A DNA stretch of 59,776 nucleotides from contig VBEC01000029.1 in the NCBI GenBank assembly GCA_005883615.1, forward strand, positions 1 to 59,776, in the 5' to 3' direction. The notes below the pieces were generated by a model. The model saw only the letters and a list, made by a program, of their open reading frames with translations, made no database searches and was not told the DNA's origin. Positions 15,660 to 24,491 of the stretch are shown here, piece by piece. Positions within the stretch are counted from its first letter, which is position 1, and each line of letters starts with the position of its first letter. Origin of the DNA: Chloroflexota bacterium (GTDB lineage Bacteria > Chloroflexota > Limnocylindria > Limnocylindrales > CSP1-4). The position numbers and the translations under genes are program-made.

Positions 15660-16559
15660 ATGGAGGAGAACGGCCTTTCAGCCGGCTGGTTCGGCTTTCG
15701 GGGCACACGTGGCCGGTCCGTCGTCGAGCTGATTGCGTTGGGGACCCTCGACACCGAGCTGGCGGGGCTGCTGTGGCTGCTGCTGGAGGCTCGCCTGCCG
15801 GTCGTCGTAGCGGCAGAGCCGTGGCAAGCCGGCAAATCGACCCTGCTGTCGGCCTTGCTCGACTTCCTGCCACCCAGGACGCGACGCGTAGAGCTTCGCG
15901 GGTCAAACGAAGACTTCGATTGGCTCCCAGAAGCGGCCGAATTGGGCTGGCGGGATGCTGGCGGGGGGGAGTCGCCGGGCCGGCCTTCGCCCGCGGCTTC
16001 GGTCTCCCCCGAGGCCACGTACTTGCTGGCGGCCGAGCTGTCGAATCACCTGCCGATCTACACCTGGGGGGACCAGGCACGCATTGCAATTCGCGCCCTG
16101 AGTCTCGGATACGGACTGGGCGCCACGATCCACGCCGACTCCCTCGAAGAGGTGTTCGAGATCCTCGGCGGGCCGCCCGTCGGCCTGAGCGGCGACGAGC
16201 TGTCGCGGATCGGCGTGGTCCTGATCCTCCGCGTGTCGCCTTCGAGAGCGAGGCGGGTCGTGGCGGCGCACTACGTTCGCCCCGTGGTGAGGGACGCGCA
16301 GGGGCACGTTCAGCGCCTGGGCCCGGCGGTTCTCGCTACCTGGGATCCGGGCTCGGGAACGTTCGAGCACTTCGCCTGGGGAGTGCTTCCGGAGCTCGCC
16401 GAGCGGGTGGGACGCAAGGCCGGGGCCTTCAACGCCGAAAGCACGAAGCGTGCCGAGTTCCTGCGTGGATTGCTTGCCGGGGGTGTCACGGGCGTCCCGG
16501 AGGTCCGTGCCGCCATCCAGGGCTACCGCCTGTGGGAGGACTCGCAGCTGAGAAACTGA
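15660..16559 (+). CDS. Orphan VirB11/GspE-like P-loop ATPase domain protein
   Basis: 299 residues. The first 60 residues lead into a P-loop with the core QAGKST (residues 56-61), and ATIHADS at about 154-160 matches the His-box of type II/IV secretion (CpaF/VirB11) ATPases. The Asp-box is poorly kept and the N-terminal domain of real secretion ATPases is missing, so this is a reduced relative. No pilin, TadB/TadC or other secretion gene lies nearby. It may act as a stand-alone nucleotide-dependent regulator, but the function is unknown. The ATG is chosen because the conserved region follows and a -10-like box lies just upstream. Confidence 0.68.
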   Translation: MEENGLSAGWFGFRGTRGRSVVELIALGTLDTELAGLLWLLLEARLPVVVAAEPWQAGKSTLLSALLDFLPPRTRRVELRGSNEDFDWLPEAAELGWRDAGGGESPGRPSPAASVSPEATYLLAAELSNHLPIYTWGDQARIAIRALSLGYGLGATIHADSLEEVFEILGGPPVGLSGDELSRIGVVLILRVSPSRARRVVAAHYVRPVVRDAQGHVQRLGPAVLATWDPGSGTFEHFAWGVLPELAERVGRKAGAFNAESTKRAEFLRGLLAGGVTGVPEVRAAIQGYRLWEDSQLRN

Positions 16560-16672
16560 CGGCGAGGGTCAGGACCCGGTCGGGGGATTGCATCTGCACA
16601 TAGAACGGACCCGCCCCAGGAGACCGGCGGCCGTCCGTGGTGACGGGATTCGCGACGCGTTGTCGGGTCGCG

Positions 16673-16678
16673 TAGAGT
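16673..16678 (+). promoter_or_regulatory. -10-like box TAGAGT, leaderless start of the 16685 gene
   Basis: TAGAGT followed by exactly six bases and then ATG, identical in box and spacing to the arrangement before coxD. Confidence 0.5.
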
Positions 16679-16684
16679 GCGGCA

Positions 16685-17338
16685 ATGCTTGGAGCCCGGA
16701 CGCGAGATCGGACACGGGGCGGGATCCTCGCGCTGGTCGCGTTTGTGCTCGCGCACAACCTGTTATTCCTGCTCAGGTACGGGTCGTCGTACAGCGCCTT
16801 CCTCGAGCGAACGGGTCATGGCAGCGCGTGGGCGTCGACCGTCCTCATCGTCGCGGCGCTTGCCACCGGACTCGCGCTCGCCAGCACGGCGCGTCTCGTC
16901 GCTCTATCCGCTATTGCGGGCCAGCTCGAGGCGGGTGCCATCAGAGTTCGCTCAGGGCAGGTGCGTGACTACATGGTCCACGTCCGCGGCGCCTTGCTGG
17001 CGATCCTCCTTCTCGCGCTGACCCTCTTTGTCGGTTACGAGAACGTCGAACGGGTGGCGGTCGGCCTGCCCGCGCCGGGCCTGGGTGTGCTGAACCTCAC
17101 CGACGGGGCGACCATTGCCGTGTTCGCGATCGTCCCGCTGCTCACGGCACTCGTGGAAGCGCTGTACCGCTGGCGCCGCGACGTCCTGACCGCGCAGATC
17201 TGCGCCGCCCGCGTGCGCTGGCATCGCCGTGCGCGAGCGATCGAGCCTCGCCGGCCGGTCTGGACCGAGCGTCGCCACGTTTCGATCGTCCTTCACCAGT
17301 TCTCCGGACGGGCGCCGCCACAGCCTGCCGCCGCCTAG
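16685..17338 (+). CDS. Four-helix integral membrane protein of unknown function
   Basis: 217 residues with about four hydrophobic segments (roughly 13-32, 47-70, 100-118 and 138-158), a short loop with EN-V-E-R between the third and fourth, and a basic C-terminal tail of some 60 residues that would lie in the cytoplasm. I do not recognise a family. It precedes the copper/CopC-like genes by about 115 bases and may be co-transcribed with them, but the next gene has its own strong ribosome binding site. A GTCCGC-AATC-GCGGAC hairpin lies right after its stop, without a U-tract. Confidence 0.68.
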   Translation: MLGARTRDRTRGGILALVAFVLAHNLLFLLRYGSSYSAFLERTGHGSAWASTVLIVAALATGLALASTARLVALSAIAGQLEAGAIRVRSGQVRDYMVHVRGALLAILLLALTLFVGYENVERVAVGLPAPGLGVLNLTDGATIAVFAIVPLLTALVEALYRWRRDVLTAQICAARVRWHRRARAIEPRRPVWTERRHVSIVLHQFSGRAPPQPAAA

Positions 17339-17453
17339 GTCCGCAATCGCGGACCCGGGTCGCTGTTGCTCCGGACGGTCTGTCGTGCGCAGAGCCGTCC
17401 GCGCCTCCGTCGGCCGCCGCGCGCGGCCAGCTGTCCACTGGAGGACTGACCCT

Positions 17454-18200
17454 GTGTCCAGGATACGAATTCTCCGACTCGCCCTTGCCGTGCCCGGGGC
17501 AGCCATGCTCACCATCGCCATCGCCGGCGTCACGCAGGCCCACGTCCTGAAAGACTTCGGCAGGTACAGCGTGGCTCTCGGCTGGGTCGTCGAGCCGACG
17601 TACGTCGGTCAGGTCAATGCGGTCCAGGTTGTCGTCAAGGACAGATCGGGGACGCCCGTGACCGATATTGCCGACGGGGATCTCAAGGTCGTCGTGAGTA
17701 TCGGCGGCCAGCAATCGGCCGCCCTGACCCTCGTGAACAAGTTCGACGAGGACACGGGTCTGGGAATCCGCGGCGACTACGAAGCGACGATTACACCCAC
17801 GATCCCAGGCGACTACACATTCCACCTGACCGGCAAGATCCATGCCCAGGCTGTGGACGAGACGGCAACGTCGAGCGACTCGACATTCAACTCGGCGGTA
17901 GAGGCAACCGACATCCAGTTTCCAAACAAGCTGCCGTCACTGACCGAAATCACCACGAGACTCGATCGGATCGACGCACGGCTGACCGCCAGCCCGTCGC
18001 TCGGGGCATCAGCCGCGGCTCCGGCACCGAGCCAGGGTGTGGACCTGTCGGCTGCGCTCGCCTCGGCCCAGACGACCGCCTCGCAAGCTCGTGACACCGC
18101 TTCAAGCGCCCTCGTCGTTGGACTCCTGGCCGGCTTGTTGGGCGTCGTCCTCGGCGGCGCCGCGCTTCTGCTCGTATTCCGGCGGACCCCACGGACCTGA
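17454..18200 (+). CDS. Exported YtkA/CopC-like protein with C-terminal membrane anchor
   Basis: 248 residues from GTG 17454, which has GGAGG nine bases upstream. A signal peptide ends near A-Q-A-H, leaving a mature N-terminal histidine as in CopC-like copper proteins. A beta-sandwich of about 100 residues follows (VVVKDRSG, GDYTFHLTG), then a linker with a short coiled-coil-like helix (TRLDRIDARL) and a C-terminal membrane helix ending in FRRTPRT. It sits three bases before the CopC-CopD fusion gene, so a role in the same copper or metal-handling unit is likely, but no further Cu ligands can be assigned by eye. Confidence 0.72.
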   Translation: MSRIRILRLALAVPGAAMLTIAIAGVTQAHVLKDFGRYSVALGWVVEPTYVGQVNAVQVVVKDRSGTPVTDIADGDLKVVVSIGGQQSAALTLVNKFDEDTGLGIRGDYEATITPTIPGDYTFHLTGKIHAQAVDETATSSDSTFNSAVEATDIQFPNKLPSLTEITTRLDRIDARLTASPSLGASAAAPAPSQGVDLSAALASAQTTASQARDTASSALVVGLLAGLLGVVLGGAALLLVFRRTPRT

Positions 18201-18202
18201 GA

Positions 18203-20197
18203 ATGATCGCGTCCCCGGCCGCCCGGGCCGCGATTGCCGCGTGCCTGGTATTGGCGGCGCTGGTCAGTCTGGCCGTTCCCGCGGACGCCCATGCCCTGCC
18301 GCAGTCGTCGAGTCCAAGGGCCGGCGCCAGCCTTTCGACCCCTCCGTCGAAGGTGACGATCACCTTCGGCGAGCGGCCGGACCCAAAGCTCTCGTCGATC
18401 GACGTGCTCGACTCGACCGGGACGTCGGTTGCCGCCGGACCGGCCGGGGCATCGAGCGCCGATCCCTTGACTCTCGAGGTTTCGCTGAAGCCCCTCGCGG
18501 GTGGGGTCTACACGGTCGCCTGGCGAACTGTTTCCGCGGTGGACGGTCACCGGGCAGTTGGATCGTTCGCCTTTGGCGTCGGGACTGCACCGTCGCCATC
18601 GGGCACGGGTTCGATCGCCGCTGGCGGAAGCAGCTCCTCGGGACCCTCGGCGGCTGCGATCGCCGGCCGTTGGCTGCTGTACATCGGGTTGCTCGGGTTG
18701 CTCGGCGCGAGCTTCTTCGGAACCGTCGTAGCCCGGGTCCCGCCGCTGGTCGTGCGGCGGTTGCTTCCCGGCGCGTGGCTCGTGGCTTCGCTGGGCACCC
18801 TGGTCGTCGTGGCCGATCAAATCACGGAAGCTTCAGTGAACCTCGAACAGATTTTCACGACGTCCCTCGGACCTCCGATCGTCGAGCGGGTAGTGCCGCT
18901 GGGCATCGCGGGCCTCGCCGTTGCTGTGGCCGGGCGCGGGCCTGATCGCCCGCGGAGTGCCCTGGCGCTCGTGGCTCTGGCGGCGGCGGGCGCGCTCCTG
19001 GCAGACGTCTTCTCCAGTCACGCGGCGGCAGGGCAGAACCCGGTTTTGGACGTCACCATCCAGGCGGTCCACGTGATTTCCGTGGGGCTGTGGATGGGTG
19101 GGCTGGTCGGCCTGCTGCTCACCCTTCGGCGCCGGTCGCCGGACGACACGACCGGTCGTGACGCGAGGCGGTTCTCGCGGCTCGCCACGGTCGGAATCGC
19201 CACGGTCGCCGGCACCGGTCTCCTTCGGGCCGTCAGTGAAGTCCAGACACCCGCGGCCCTGGTCTCGACCGATTTCGGCCGCCTGGTGATCGCGAAGACG
19301 GGGCTTCTGAGTGTGCTTGCCATGCTCGGCGCAGTGAATCATTTCCGGAACGTTCCCGCCGCCGCCAACGTGCTGACCGGCCTCCGGCGGGTCGGCTCGG
19401 CCGAGATTCTGGTGGGGGGCACCATCGTCCTGTTGTCAGCTTCGCTGGTCAATGTCGCCCCGCCGTCGTCGGCGGCCGCGGCCCCGAACCCCTCCCCGAG
19501 CCCGGCGCCGCCGCCTCTCGTCGTCACGGGCAGTGACTTCGGTACATCCGTCAAGCTCAGTCTCGAGGTTTCGCCCGGAGTCACCGGCTTCGACACCTTC
19601 CGGGCGGCGGTCACTGACTACGACACCGGGGCGCCCGTTACGGCCGCCGGGGTGACGCTCCGCTTCGCGATCCCAGCGCGATCGGATGTCGGCACGTCGC
19701 GCCTGGACCTCGCGCCATCCGGGCCGGGCGTATTCAGCGCGATTGGCGGCAACCTCTCGCTCGATGGCACGTGGCAGGTCACGGCACTGGTCGCCCGGGG
19801 GGCAACCGCGGTCGAAGTCCCACTGCAGGTAACGACAGCGGCCACGCGCCAGCAGGTCGACGTGAACAGGGTGGCTGGCATTCCGACGACCTACACCGTC
19901 CATTTGTCGGGCGGTCGGACGGTTCAGGTCTATCTCGACCCGGACAAGCCGGGTCGTAACGATTTCCACGTCACGTTCTTCGACGCCGGCGGCACCGAAC
20001 TACCGGCGGCCGGGATCACGGTCACTGTGGCCGCCCCGGGCGGTATGCCCAGGAACCTGGACGTACGCACGCTGGAGCCGGGCCACGTCGCCGCAACGCT
20101 CATGGTGGCGGCTCTACCGCAAACCTTTGTGATCGGCGGGACGGCACCCGGTGGCGATCGGCTGCGTGCCCAGCTCCAGATCACCCCAGGTTCGTGA
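18203..20197 (+). CDS. CopC-CopD fusion with C-terminal YtkA-like domain
   Basis: 664 residues in three parts. After the signal peptide, a CopC domain starts with the copper-ligand histidine (AHALPQSSSP) and ends with the second site VDGHRAVGSF. A CopD-like membrane region of about eight helices follows (about 150-420), including AVHVISVGLWMGG, the usual CopD helix with its histidine. The last 230 residues are an exported beta-rich YtkA-like part. CopC/CopD proteins bind copper outside and move it across the membrane. The fusion order CopC-CopD-YtkA occurs in Gram-positive-type envelopes. It directly follows the YtkA-like gene, indicating one operon. Confidence 0.85.
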   Translation: MIASPAARAAIAACLVLAALVSLAVPADAHALPQSSSPRAGASLSTPPSKVTITFGERPDPKLSSIDVLDSTGTSVAAGPAGASSADPLTLEVSLKPLAGGVYTVAWRTVSAVDGHRAVGSFAFGVGTAPSPSGTGSIAAGGSSSSGPSAAAIAGRWLLYIGLLGLLGASFFGTVVARVPPLVVRRLLPGAWLVASLGTLVVVADQITEASVNLEQIFTTSLGPPIVERVVPLGIAGLAVAVAGRGPDRPRSALALVALAAAGALLADVFSSHAAAGQNPVLDVTIQAVHVISVGLWMGGLVGLLLTLRRRSPDDTTGRDARRFSRLATVGIATVAGTGLLRAVSEVQTPAALVSTDFGRLVIAKTGLLSVLAMLGAVNHFRNVPAAANVLTGLRRVGSAEILVGGTIVLLSASLVNVAPPSSAAAAPNPSPSPAPPPLVVTGSDFGTSVKLSLEVSPGVTGFDTFRAAVTDYDTGAPVTAAGVTLRFAIPARSDVGTSRLDLAPSGPGVFSAIGGNLSLDGTWQVTALVARGATAVEVPLQVTTAATRQQVDVNRVAGIPTTYTVHLSGGRTVQVYLDPDKPGRNDFHVTFFDAGGTELPAAGITVTVAAPGGMPRNLDVRTLEPGHVAATLMVAALPQTFVIGGTAPGGDRLRAQLQITPGS

Positions 20198-20276
20198 CGG
20201 TGGACGGGACGCTCGTGGAACGAGCAGCCGTGGGTGATCGGCCCACGCAGGGAAGACGTGCAACCATGAAAGCCCA

Positions 20277-20312
20277 ATGACCTCCACACGATCGATGACC
20301 TCCACACGATCG
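20277..20312 (+). repeat. 18-bp tandem duplication carrying the start codon
   Basis: The 18 bases starting ATGACCTCC at 20277-20294 are repeated exactly at 20295-20312. Both copies begin with an in-frame ATG, so the lipoprotein gene has two equivalent starts six codons apart. Confidence 0.9.
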
Positions 20313-20738
20313 ATCGCGCTAGCTGTCGTTGTGACCAGCGCGATCGTGGCCCTGGCCGCCTGCCAGGGCGGCGCTCCTGGCGGCAGCCCACCTCCCAGCC
20401 CACCCCCGAGCGCCACGGGCGGCCGGCCGTCGTCGCCCGCTGTTATCAAGATCCTCCAGCCCGCGGCTGGGGCGACGGTAACGGGGAAGACGCTGCACAT
20501 CGTGATCAGCCTCGAGGGTGCGCAGATCGTCGCGGCCACAACCACCGACGTCCGGCCGGATCAGGGCCACGTCCACCTGTACGTCGACAACTCGCTCGTG
20601 TCGATGAATTACGGCCTCGAGCAGGACATTGCGGTCCACCCGGGGACCTACGTCATCAAGGCCGAGTTCGTTGCCTCCGACCATGCCCCGTTCAGTCCGC
20701 GGGTGTGGTCGCCCGAGGTGTTCTTCACGGTAAAGTGA
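20277..20738 (+). CDS. Small exported lipoprotein
   Basis: 153 residues (147 if the second ATG is used). The N-terminus repeats MTSTRS twice because of the 18-bp duplication. A lipoprotein signal with lipobox LAAC follows (Cys near residue 29), then a Gly/Pro/Ser linker and a beta-rich domain with GHVHLYVDN, similar to the DUF4399-like domains of small secreted proteins. A four-codon ORF (ATG-AAA-GCC-CAA-TGA, 20265-20279) overlaps the first ATG. The stop overlaps the GTG of the next gene (GTGA). It belongs to the envelope operon with the CopC/CopD-like and anchored proteins; function unknown. Confidence 0.75.
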   Translation: MTSTRSMTSTRSIALAVVVTSAIVALAACQGGAPGGSPPPSPPPSATGGRPSSPAVIKILQPAAGATVTGKTLHIVISLEGAQIVAATTTDVRPDQGHVHLYVDNSLVSMNYGLEQDIAVHPGTYVIKAEFVASDHAPFSPRVWSPEVFFTVK

Positions 20739-21499
20739 AGGGTCGAACTCCGGCCCTGGCGGTCCTGGCCACCGGCTTCGTCCTCGTCGTCGCGGCACAG
20801 CTCATTGCTCCGTTGCGATCGCCGCCGCTGTACGACGGCGTCGTGATCGAGGAGCCCTACCGCTACCTCTCGCCGCCCCCAGGGCAGCCCGGCAGCCCGA
20901 CCTCCTACGAGCAGACCCTGCCACTGGACGGTGGCGCCAGCCCTTCGGCCGTGGCGGCCACGCAGGAGAGCCCCCCGCAGGCGCAAATGATCGCCGACAC
21001 GGGTGCCTTCACCCTCCCGTTGGGCACGACGAACATCGTCGCCTCGATCGGCGCGGTCCTACCTCCCAATGCTCCATCGAGCGGCTCCATCCTTGGCAAC
21101 GTCTACCGATTTTCGGTCACGAACCAGGAGGGGACGCCTCTGATTGCCTCGACCGCCGTGACGATCGTCCTTCGCGCGCCCTCGGGCTCGATCCAGCCGA
21201 TCGTGGCTCGATACACCGGCTCCGCCTGGCAGGAACTCCAGACCGAGCATGCGGGTCAGCAGGACCTGTGGCTGGCAAACACCACCCAGCTCGGCGACCT
21301 CACGTTGATCGGCCGATCAACGTCAGGGCCATTCGGCCTCGATCCGATCCTGGTCATCGCCGGCGGCGCCGCCGGGGCCGTGTCGGTCCTCATCTTGCTT
21401 GTGGTGCTCTGGCGGACTCGGCGTCGACCGGTCCCGCAACCGGTTGGCCGGCGTTCCGCCCGAGCCCTGTCACGACGCAAGCGCGGGACGCGGAGGTGA
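20735..21499 (+). CDS. Membrane-anchored exported protein, paralogue A
   Basis: 254 residues from GTG 20735, overlapping the preceding stop. An N-terminal membrane helix or signal anchor is followed by the segment PLYDGV, then Y-R-Y-L-S-P-P-P-G. A beta-rich exported domain contains SPPQAQMI and GNVYRFSVTN, and a C-terminal membrane helix (about 210-232) ends in a very basic tail. The same order of segments appears in the product of 23598-24419, so the two are paralogues. No named family is recognised. The basic tail places the C-terminus in the cytoplasm. Confidence 0.72.
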   Translation: MKGRTPALAVLATGFVLVVAAQLIAPLRSPPLYDGVVIEEPYRYLSPPPGQPGSPTSYEQTLPLDGGASPSAVAATQESPPQAQMIADTGAFTLPLGTTNIVASIGAVLPPNAPSSGSILGNVYRFSVTNQEGTPLIASTAVTIVLRAPSGSIQPIVARYTGSAWQELQTEHAGQQDLWLANTTQLGDLTLIGRSTSGPFGLDPILVIAGGAAGAVSVLILLVVLWRTRRRPVPQPVGRRSARALSRRKRGTRR

Positions 21500-21568
21500 A
21501 GGCAATTGGTGAGCCGCTGCTGCGGTGGATCCCGAGCGATGCACGATAACGTGACCGACGGAGGAAAC

Positions 21569-23023
21569 ATGAGCATGCAGGCACGGCCCGGAGCGACCAA
21601 TCAAACTGCCTCGATGGTTCGGGCATCGAAAGCGGTGGGGGCACTCCTGGTGGCGATCGCCTTGACCGGCTGCGCATCCGCCTCTCCCAGCGCCTCGGCG
21701 CCTGGGTCCGCTGCGTCATCCCCCCCCGGTGACCCTGACGCGATCCGGATCGGCGCTGTTTTCCCGCTCCACGGGAATGCCGCCGGGCTGGCGGCGCAGG
21801 AGCTCCGCGGGGTGCAGATCGCGGCCGAATTTGCGAATGCAGACGGCGGGATCGGGGGCCGCCGGGTCATCGTCGACGTCCGCGACCTGGCCAGTCGCGA
21901 CGATGCCGCGACCGTGATGGCGCAACTGAAGGCCGAGGGTGTCGGCGTGGTAGTCGGCGCCTATTCGTCCGACCTCTCGATGGCAGCCAGCGAGGCGGCT
22001 GACGAGGCTGGCCTCGTCTACTGGGAGGCCGGTGCGGTTGCCGATCAACTGACCGGGCGCGGCTTACCGATGGTCTTCCGGGTGGGAGCCAGCGGCACGA
22101 ACCTCGGCTCGAATTCGGCGTCGTTCGCGGCTCGTGTTCTCACGCCACGCCTTGGCAAGGCGTCTCGGGCAGCGCTTCGGCTCGCGATCGTCGCCGCCGA
22201 GGACGACTACGCCCGATCCGTGGCGGACGCGGCTGCGAAGGCCGCTGGTTCGGCGGGCCTGGACATCGTCACGAGGCAGTCGTACAACCTCACGCTGCCA
22301 CAGTGGCCGAAGTTGATGGCGGAGCTGGTCCGTCAGCTCCCCGACGTCGTGATCCTGGCCTCGCACATCCCGGACGGGATTGCATTCCGCCGGGCGATGC
22401 TTGCGAGCGGCCTGAGAGTCGGAGCCCTGATCGGCTCGACCATGGCCGAGTGCGATCCTGACTTCGCAGGCGAGCTCGGTCCGGACGCAGTCGGCGTATT
22501 CGCCTCCGATCGACCTACCGGCGGCTTCCAACCGTCGGCCCTGAGCGGAGCGGCCCGCGCGACCTACGACCGCTTCGCCAGCGCGTGGACGGTCGGCGCG
22601 GCCCCGGCAAGCCCCAAGTCCGGCTACCGGGGAGACGGCAGCGGTTACGGCAGCGGCGGAGGTTCCGAATACACAATCACCGGCCCGACCGAGGCCGGGA
22701 CGCCCGCAGCGGGTCCGACCGAAGAGGGCCTGTCCGGGTTCTCGGCGACCTGGCCGCTCGTCCACGAGGTTCTCCCGGCCGCGCTCGCACGCGGCGACCT
22801 CGGCCCGGCCGGAATCGCGACCGCAGCACGCGGCCTCGACCTGCCGGAAGGATCGCTACCCAACGGCGCCGGCCTACGCTTCTCGACCGAGCCGGCCACG
22901 CTCGGCCAGAACGAACGCGCGGCAGCAGTGATCTGGCAGTGGCAGGCCATTCGCTCGTATACCTTCGTCTGGCCGCCGACCTACGCGACCGGAAGCGTGG
23001 GCTTTGTCCCGCTCTCGCGGTGA
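21569..23023 (+). CDS. Type 1 periplasmic-binding (Leu/Ile/Val-type) lipoprotein
   Basis: 484 residues from ATG 21569 with GGAGG seven bases upstream. Lipoprotein signal with LTGC (Cys near 35), a Ser/Ala/Pro linker, then a type 1 solute-binding fold: IRIGAVFPLHG, AAEFANADGGIGGR and VGVVVGAYSS are typical of branched-chain amino-acid or amide binding proteins. A Gly/Tyr/Ser-rich insertion (about residues 350-370) is unusual. No permease or ATPase of such a transporter lies nearby, so it may act as a receptor subunit or work with a distant transporter. The stop overlaps the next GTG (GTGA). Confidence 0.85.
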   Translation: MSMQARPGATNQTASMVRASKAVGALLVAIALTGCASASPSASAPGSAASSPPGDPDAIRIGAVFPLHGNAAGLAAQELRGVQIAAEFANADGGIGGRRVIVDVRDLASRDDAATVMAQLKAEGVGVVVGAYSSDLSMAASEAADEAGLVYWEAGAVADQLTGRGLPMVFRVGASGTNLGSNSASFAARVLTPRLGKASRAALRLAIVAAEDDYARSVADAAAKAAGSAGLDIVTRQSYNLTLPQWPKLMAELVRQLPDVVILASHIPDGIAFRRAMLASGLRVGALIGSTMAECDPDFAGELGPDAVGVFASDRPTGGFQPSALSGAARATYDRFASAWTVGAAPASPKSGYRGDGSGYGSGGGSEYTITGPTEAGTPAAGPTEEGLSGFSATWPLVHEVLPAALARGDLGPAGIATAARGLDLPEGSLPNGAGLRFSTEPATLGQNERAAAVIWQWQAIRSYTFVWPPTYATGSVGFVPLSR

Positions 23024-23607
23024 GCATCGCGACGACTGCGACCGCCCCCGGGTTGTCGCGAGCCGGGCTCCTCGCGCTAGGGCTCGGCGCCACCGTCCTC
23101 GCGCGGTCGTGGGCGACGGTTTCGGGCGTTGGTGACGCCCTCGTCCTGGGCCTTGCGTTTGGCCTGGCGCTTGGCGCGCTGGCGCTGGCGGCCGGGCTTC
23201 GGCTTGCGATCCCTCCGCTCGGCGCGCTCGTCGTTGGCTCCGGAGGCGGCGCCGCCCTGGTCGTCCTGGCCGTGCTGATCAGCCGATCGGGCCCGGCTCT
23301 GATCGCCGGACAGTCCTCGGCTCTCCTCCCCTGGGCATTGGTCACGGTGCTCGTCGCCACCGCAGAGGAGTGGATCCTGCGCGGCGTCCTCTTCGACCTC
23401 CTTGATCGCCATGCCGGCACGCTCGCTGCGGTCGCGGTGACCAGCGCGATCTTCGCCTTGATGCATGTGCCGCTCTACGGCTGGCACGTCGTACCGCTCG
23501 ACCTGGGGGTGGGCCTGTGGCTGGGTGGCCTGCGGCTGCTCACCGGGAGCGTGGCCGCACCCGCGGTGGCTCATGTCCTCGCGGACCTGGCGACGTGGTG
23601 GCTCTGA
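23020..23607 (+). CDS. CPBP family intramembrane protease
   Basis: 195 residues, about six membrane helices. The CPBP/Abi motif EEWILRG (E-E-x-x-x-R) is followed by ALMHVPLYG, which carries the second-motif His, and by a late AHVLADL; together these form the membrane-embedded glutamic protease site of Rce1-like enzymes. Substrates are unknown; neighbours suggest processing of the anchored envelope proteins on both sides. GTG 23020 overlaps the stop of the binding-protein gene, and its end overlaps the next gene by 10 bases. Confidence 0.83.
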   Translation: MSIATTATAPGLSRAGLLALGLGATVLARSWATVSGVGDALVLGLAFGLALGALALAAGLRLAIPPLGALVVGSGGGAALVVLAVLISRSGPALIAGQSSALLPWALVTVLVATAEEWILRGVLFDLLDRHAGTLAAVAVTSAIFALMHVPLYGWHVVPLDLGVGLWLGGLRLLTGSVAAPAVAHVLADLATWWL

Positions 23608-24419
23608 CGGCTCGGCGTCGCCGAGCCGTCCTCAGCCTCGCCCTCGGGCTCGGCATCATCGCGATCGCGCAGGCCACGGCCCCGTCGAACCGGCCGCCGC
23701 TCTATGACGGCGTGATCCCAATCGACGCCTATCGCTGGCTTTCACCACCGCCGGGCGAGCACGGTGGCGCGAAGAGCGTCGAAGCCAGCGACCTCGTCGA
23801 AGGCGGGCGCAGCCCGCTGGTTGCAATCGGAACACCCGAGACCCCACCGCAGGCGCAGATCTTCGTGCAGCCCGGGGGGCTCACGCTGCCGCCCGGGACC
23901 ACTGAGATCAGGCTTTCCATCACGCCCGTGGCAGCCGAGGGTCAGCCGTCGGGCGGTCACATCGCCGGAAACGTGTACCGCATCAAAGTGACGAACCAGG
24001 ACGACACGGCGTTGAGCGCGCCGCCCTCCGCCCTTGGCAGCGTCGTCCTGCGCGGTCCGGGCGCCATTGCCGATGCCACGGTCGAGCAGTTCGTGAATGG
24101 CTCCTGGCAGAAGCTCAAGACCGATCCGTCCGGGTTCGCATCAACATTCCTGGCCGTGCCGGTTACGCAATTCGGCGACTTCGCGCTGGTCGTCCCTGGG
24201 AGCGGTCCTTCGTCGGCCAACGCTCAGCCCGCCCCGAGCCAATCGGCTTCGGCCGCGCCTTCTCCGGAAGCTACTGCTTCGCCGACCACCTCGCCCCCCA
24301 GCCCGTCCGTGGATACGCGAACGATCTTCCTGGCGTTGGGGGCTGTCGTGGCTGCTGTGCTGGCCGGGGTCGGCGTCTGGCTGCTGACCGGCGCGCGAGG
24401 GCGCGGCCCCAGGATTTGA
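23598..24419 (+). CDS. Membrane-anchored exported protein, paralogue B
   Basis: About 273 residues from GTG 23598 (or the adjacent GTG 23595). A basic start and signal anchor are followed by PLYDGV, Y-R-W-L-S-P-P-P-G-E, a beta-rich domain with PPQAQIFV and GNVYRIKVTN, a Ser/Ala/Pro-rich linker (about 215-245), and a C-terminal membrane helix with a basic tail. It is a clear paralogue of the 20735-21499 product, with a longer linker. The start lies inside the end of the CPBP protease gene, so the two are coupled. Unknown function; likely surface or envelope. Confidence 0.72.
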   Translation: MALTARRRRAVLSLALGLGIIAIAQATAPSNRPPLYDGVIPIDAYRWLSPPPGEHGGAKSVEASDLVEGGRSPLVAIGTPETPPQAQIFVQPGGLTLPPGTTEIRLSITPVAAEGQPSGGHIAGNVYRIKVTNQDDTALSAPPSALGSVVLRGPGAIADATVEQFVNGSWQKLKTDPSGFASTFLAVPVTQFGDFALVVPGSGPSSANAQPAPSQSASAAPSPEATASPTTSPPSPSVDTRTIFLALGAVVAAVLAGVGVWLLTGARGRGPRI

Positions 24420-24491
24420 CTGATCGTGAGGCTTATCACGCCCTTCGTGCACGCACCCACCCGTGACCAGAAGCCTCGCTGTGTCCGCACG

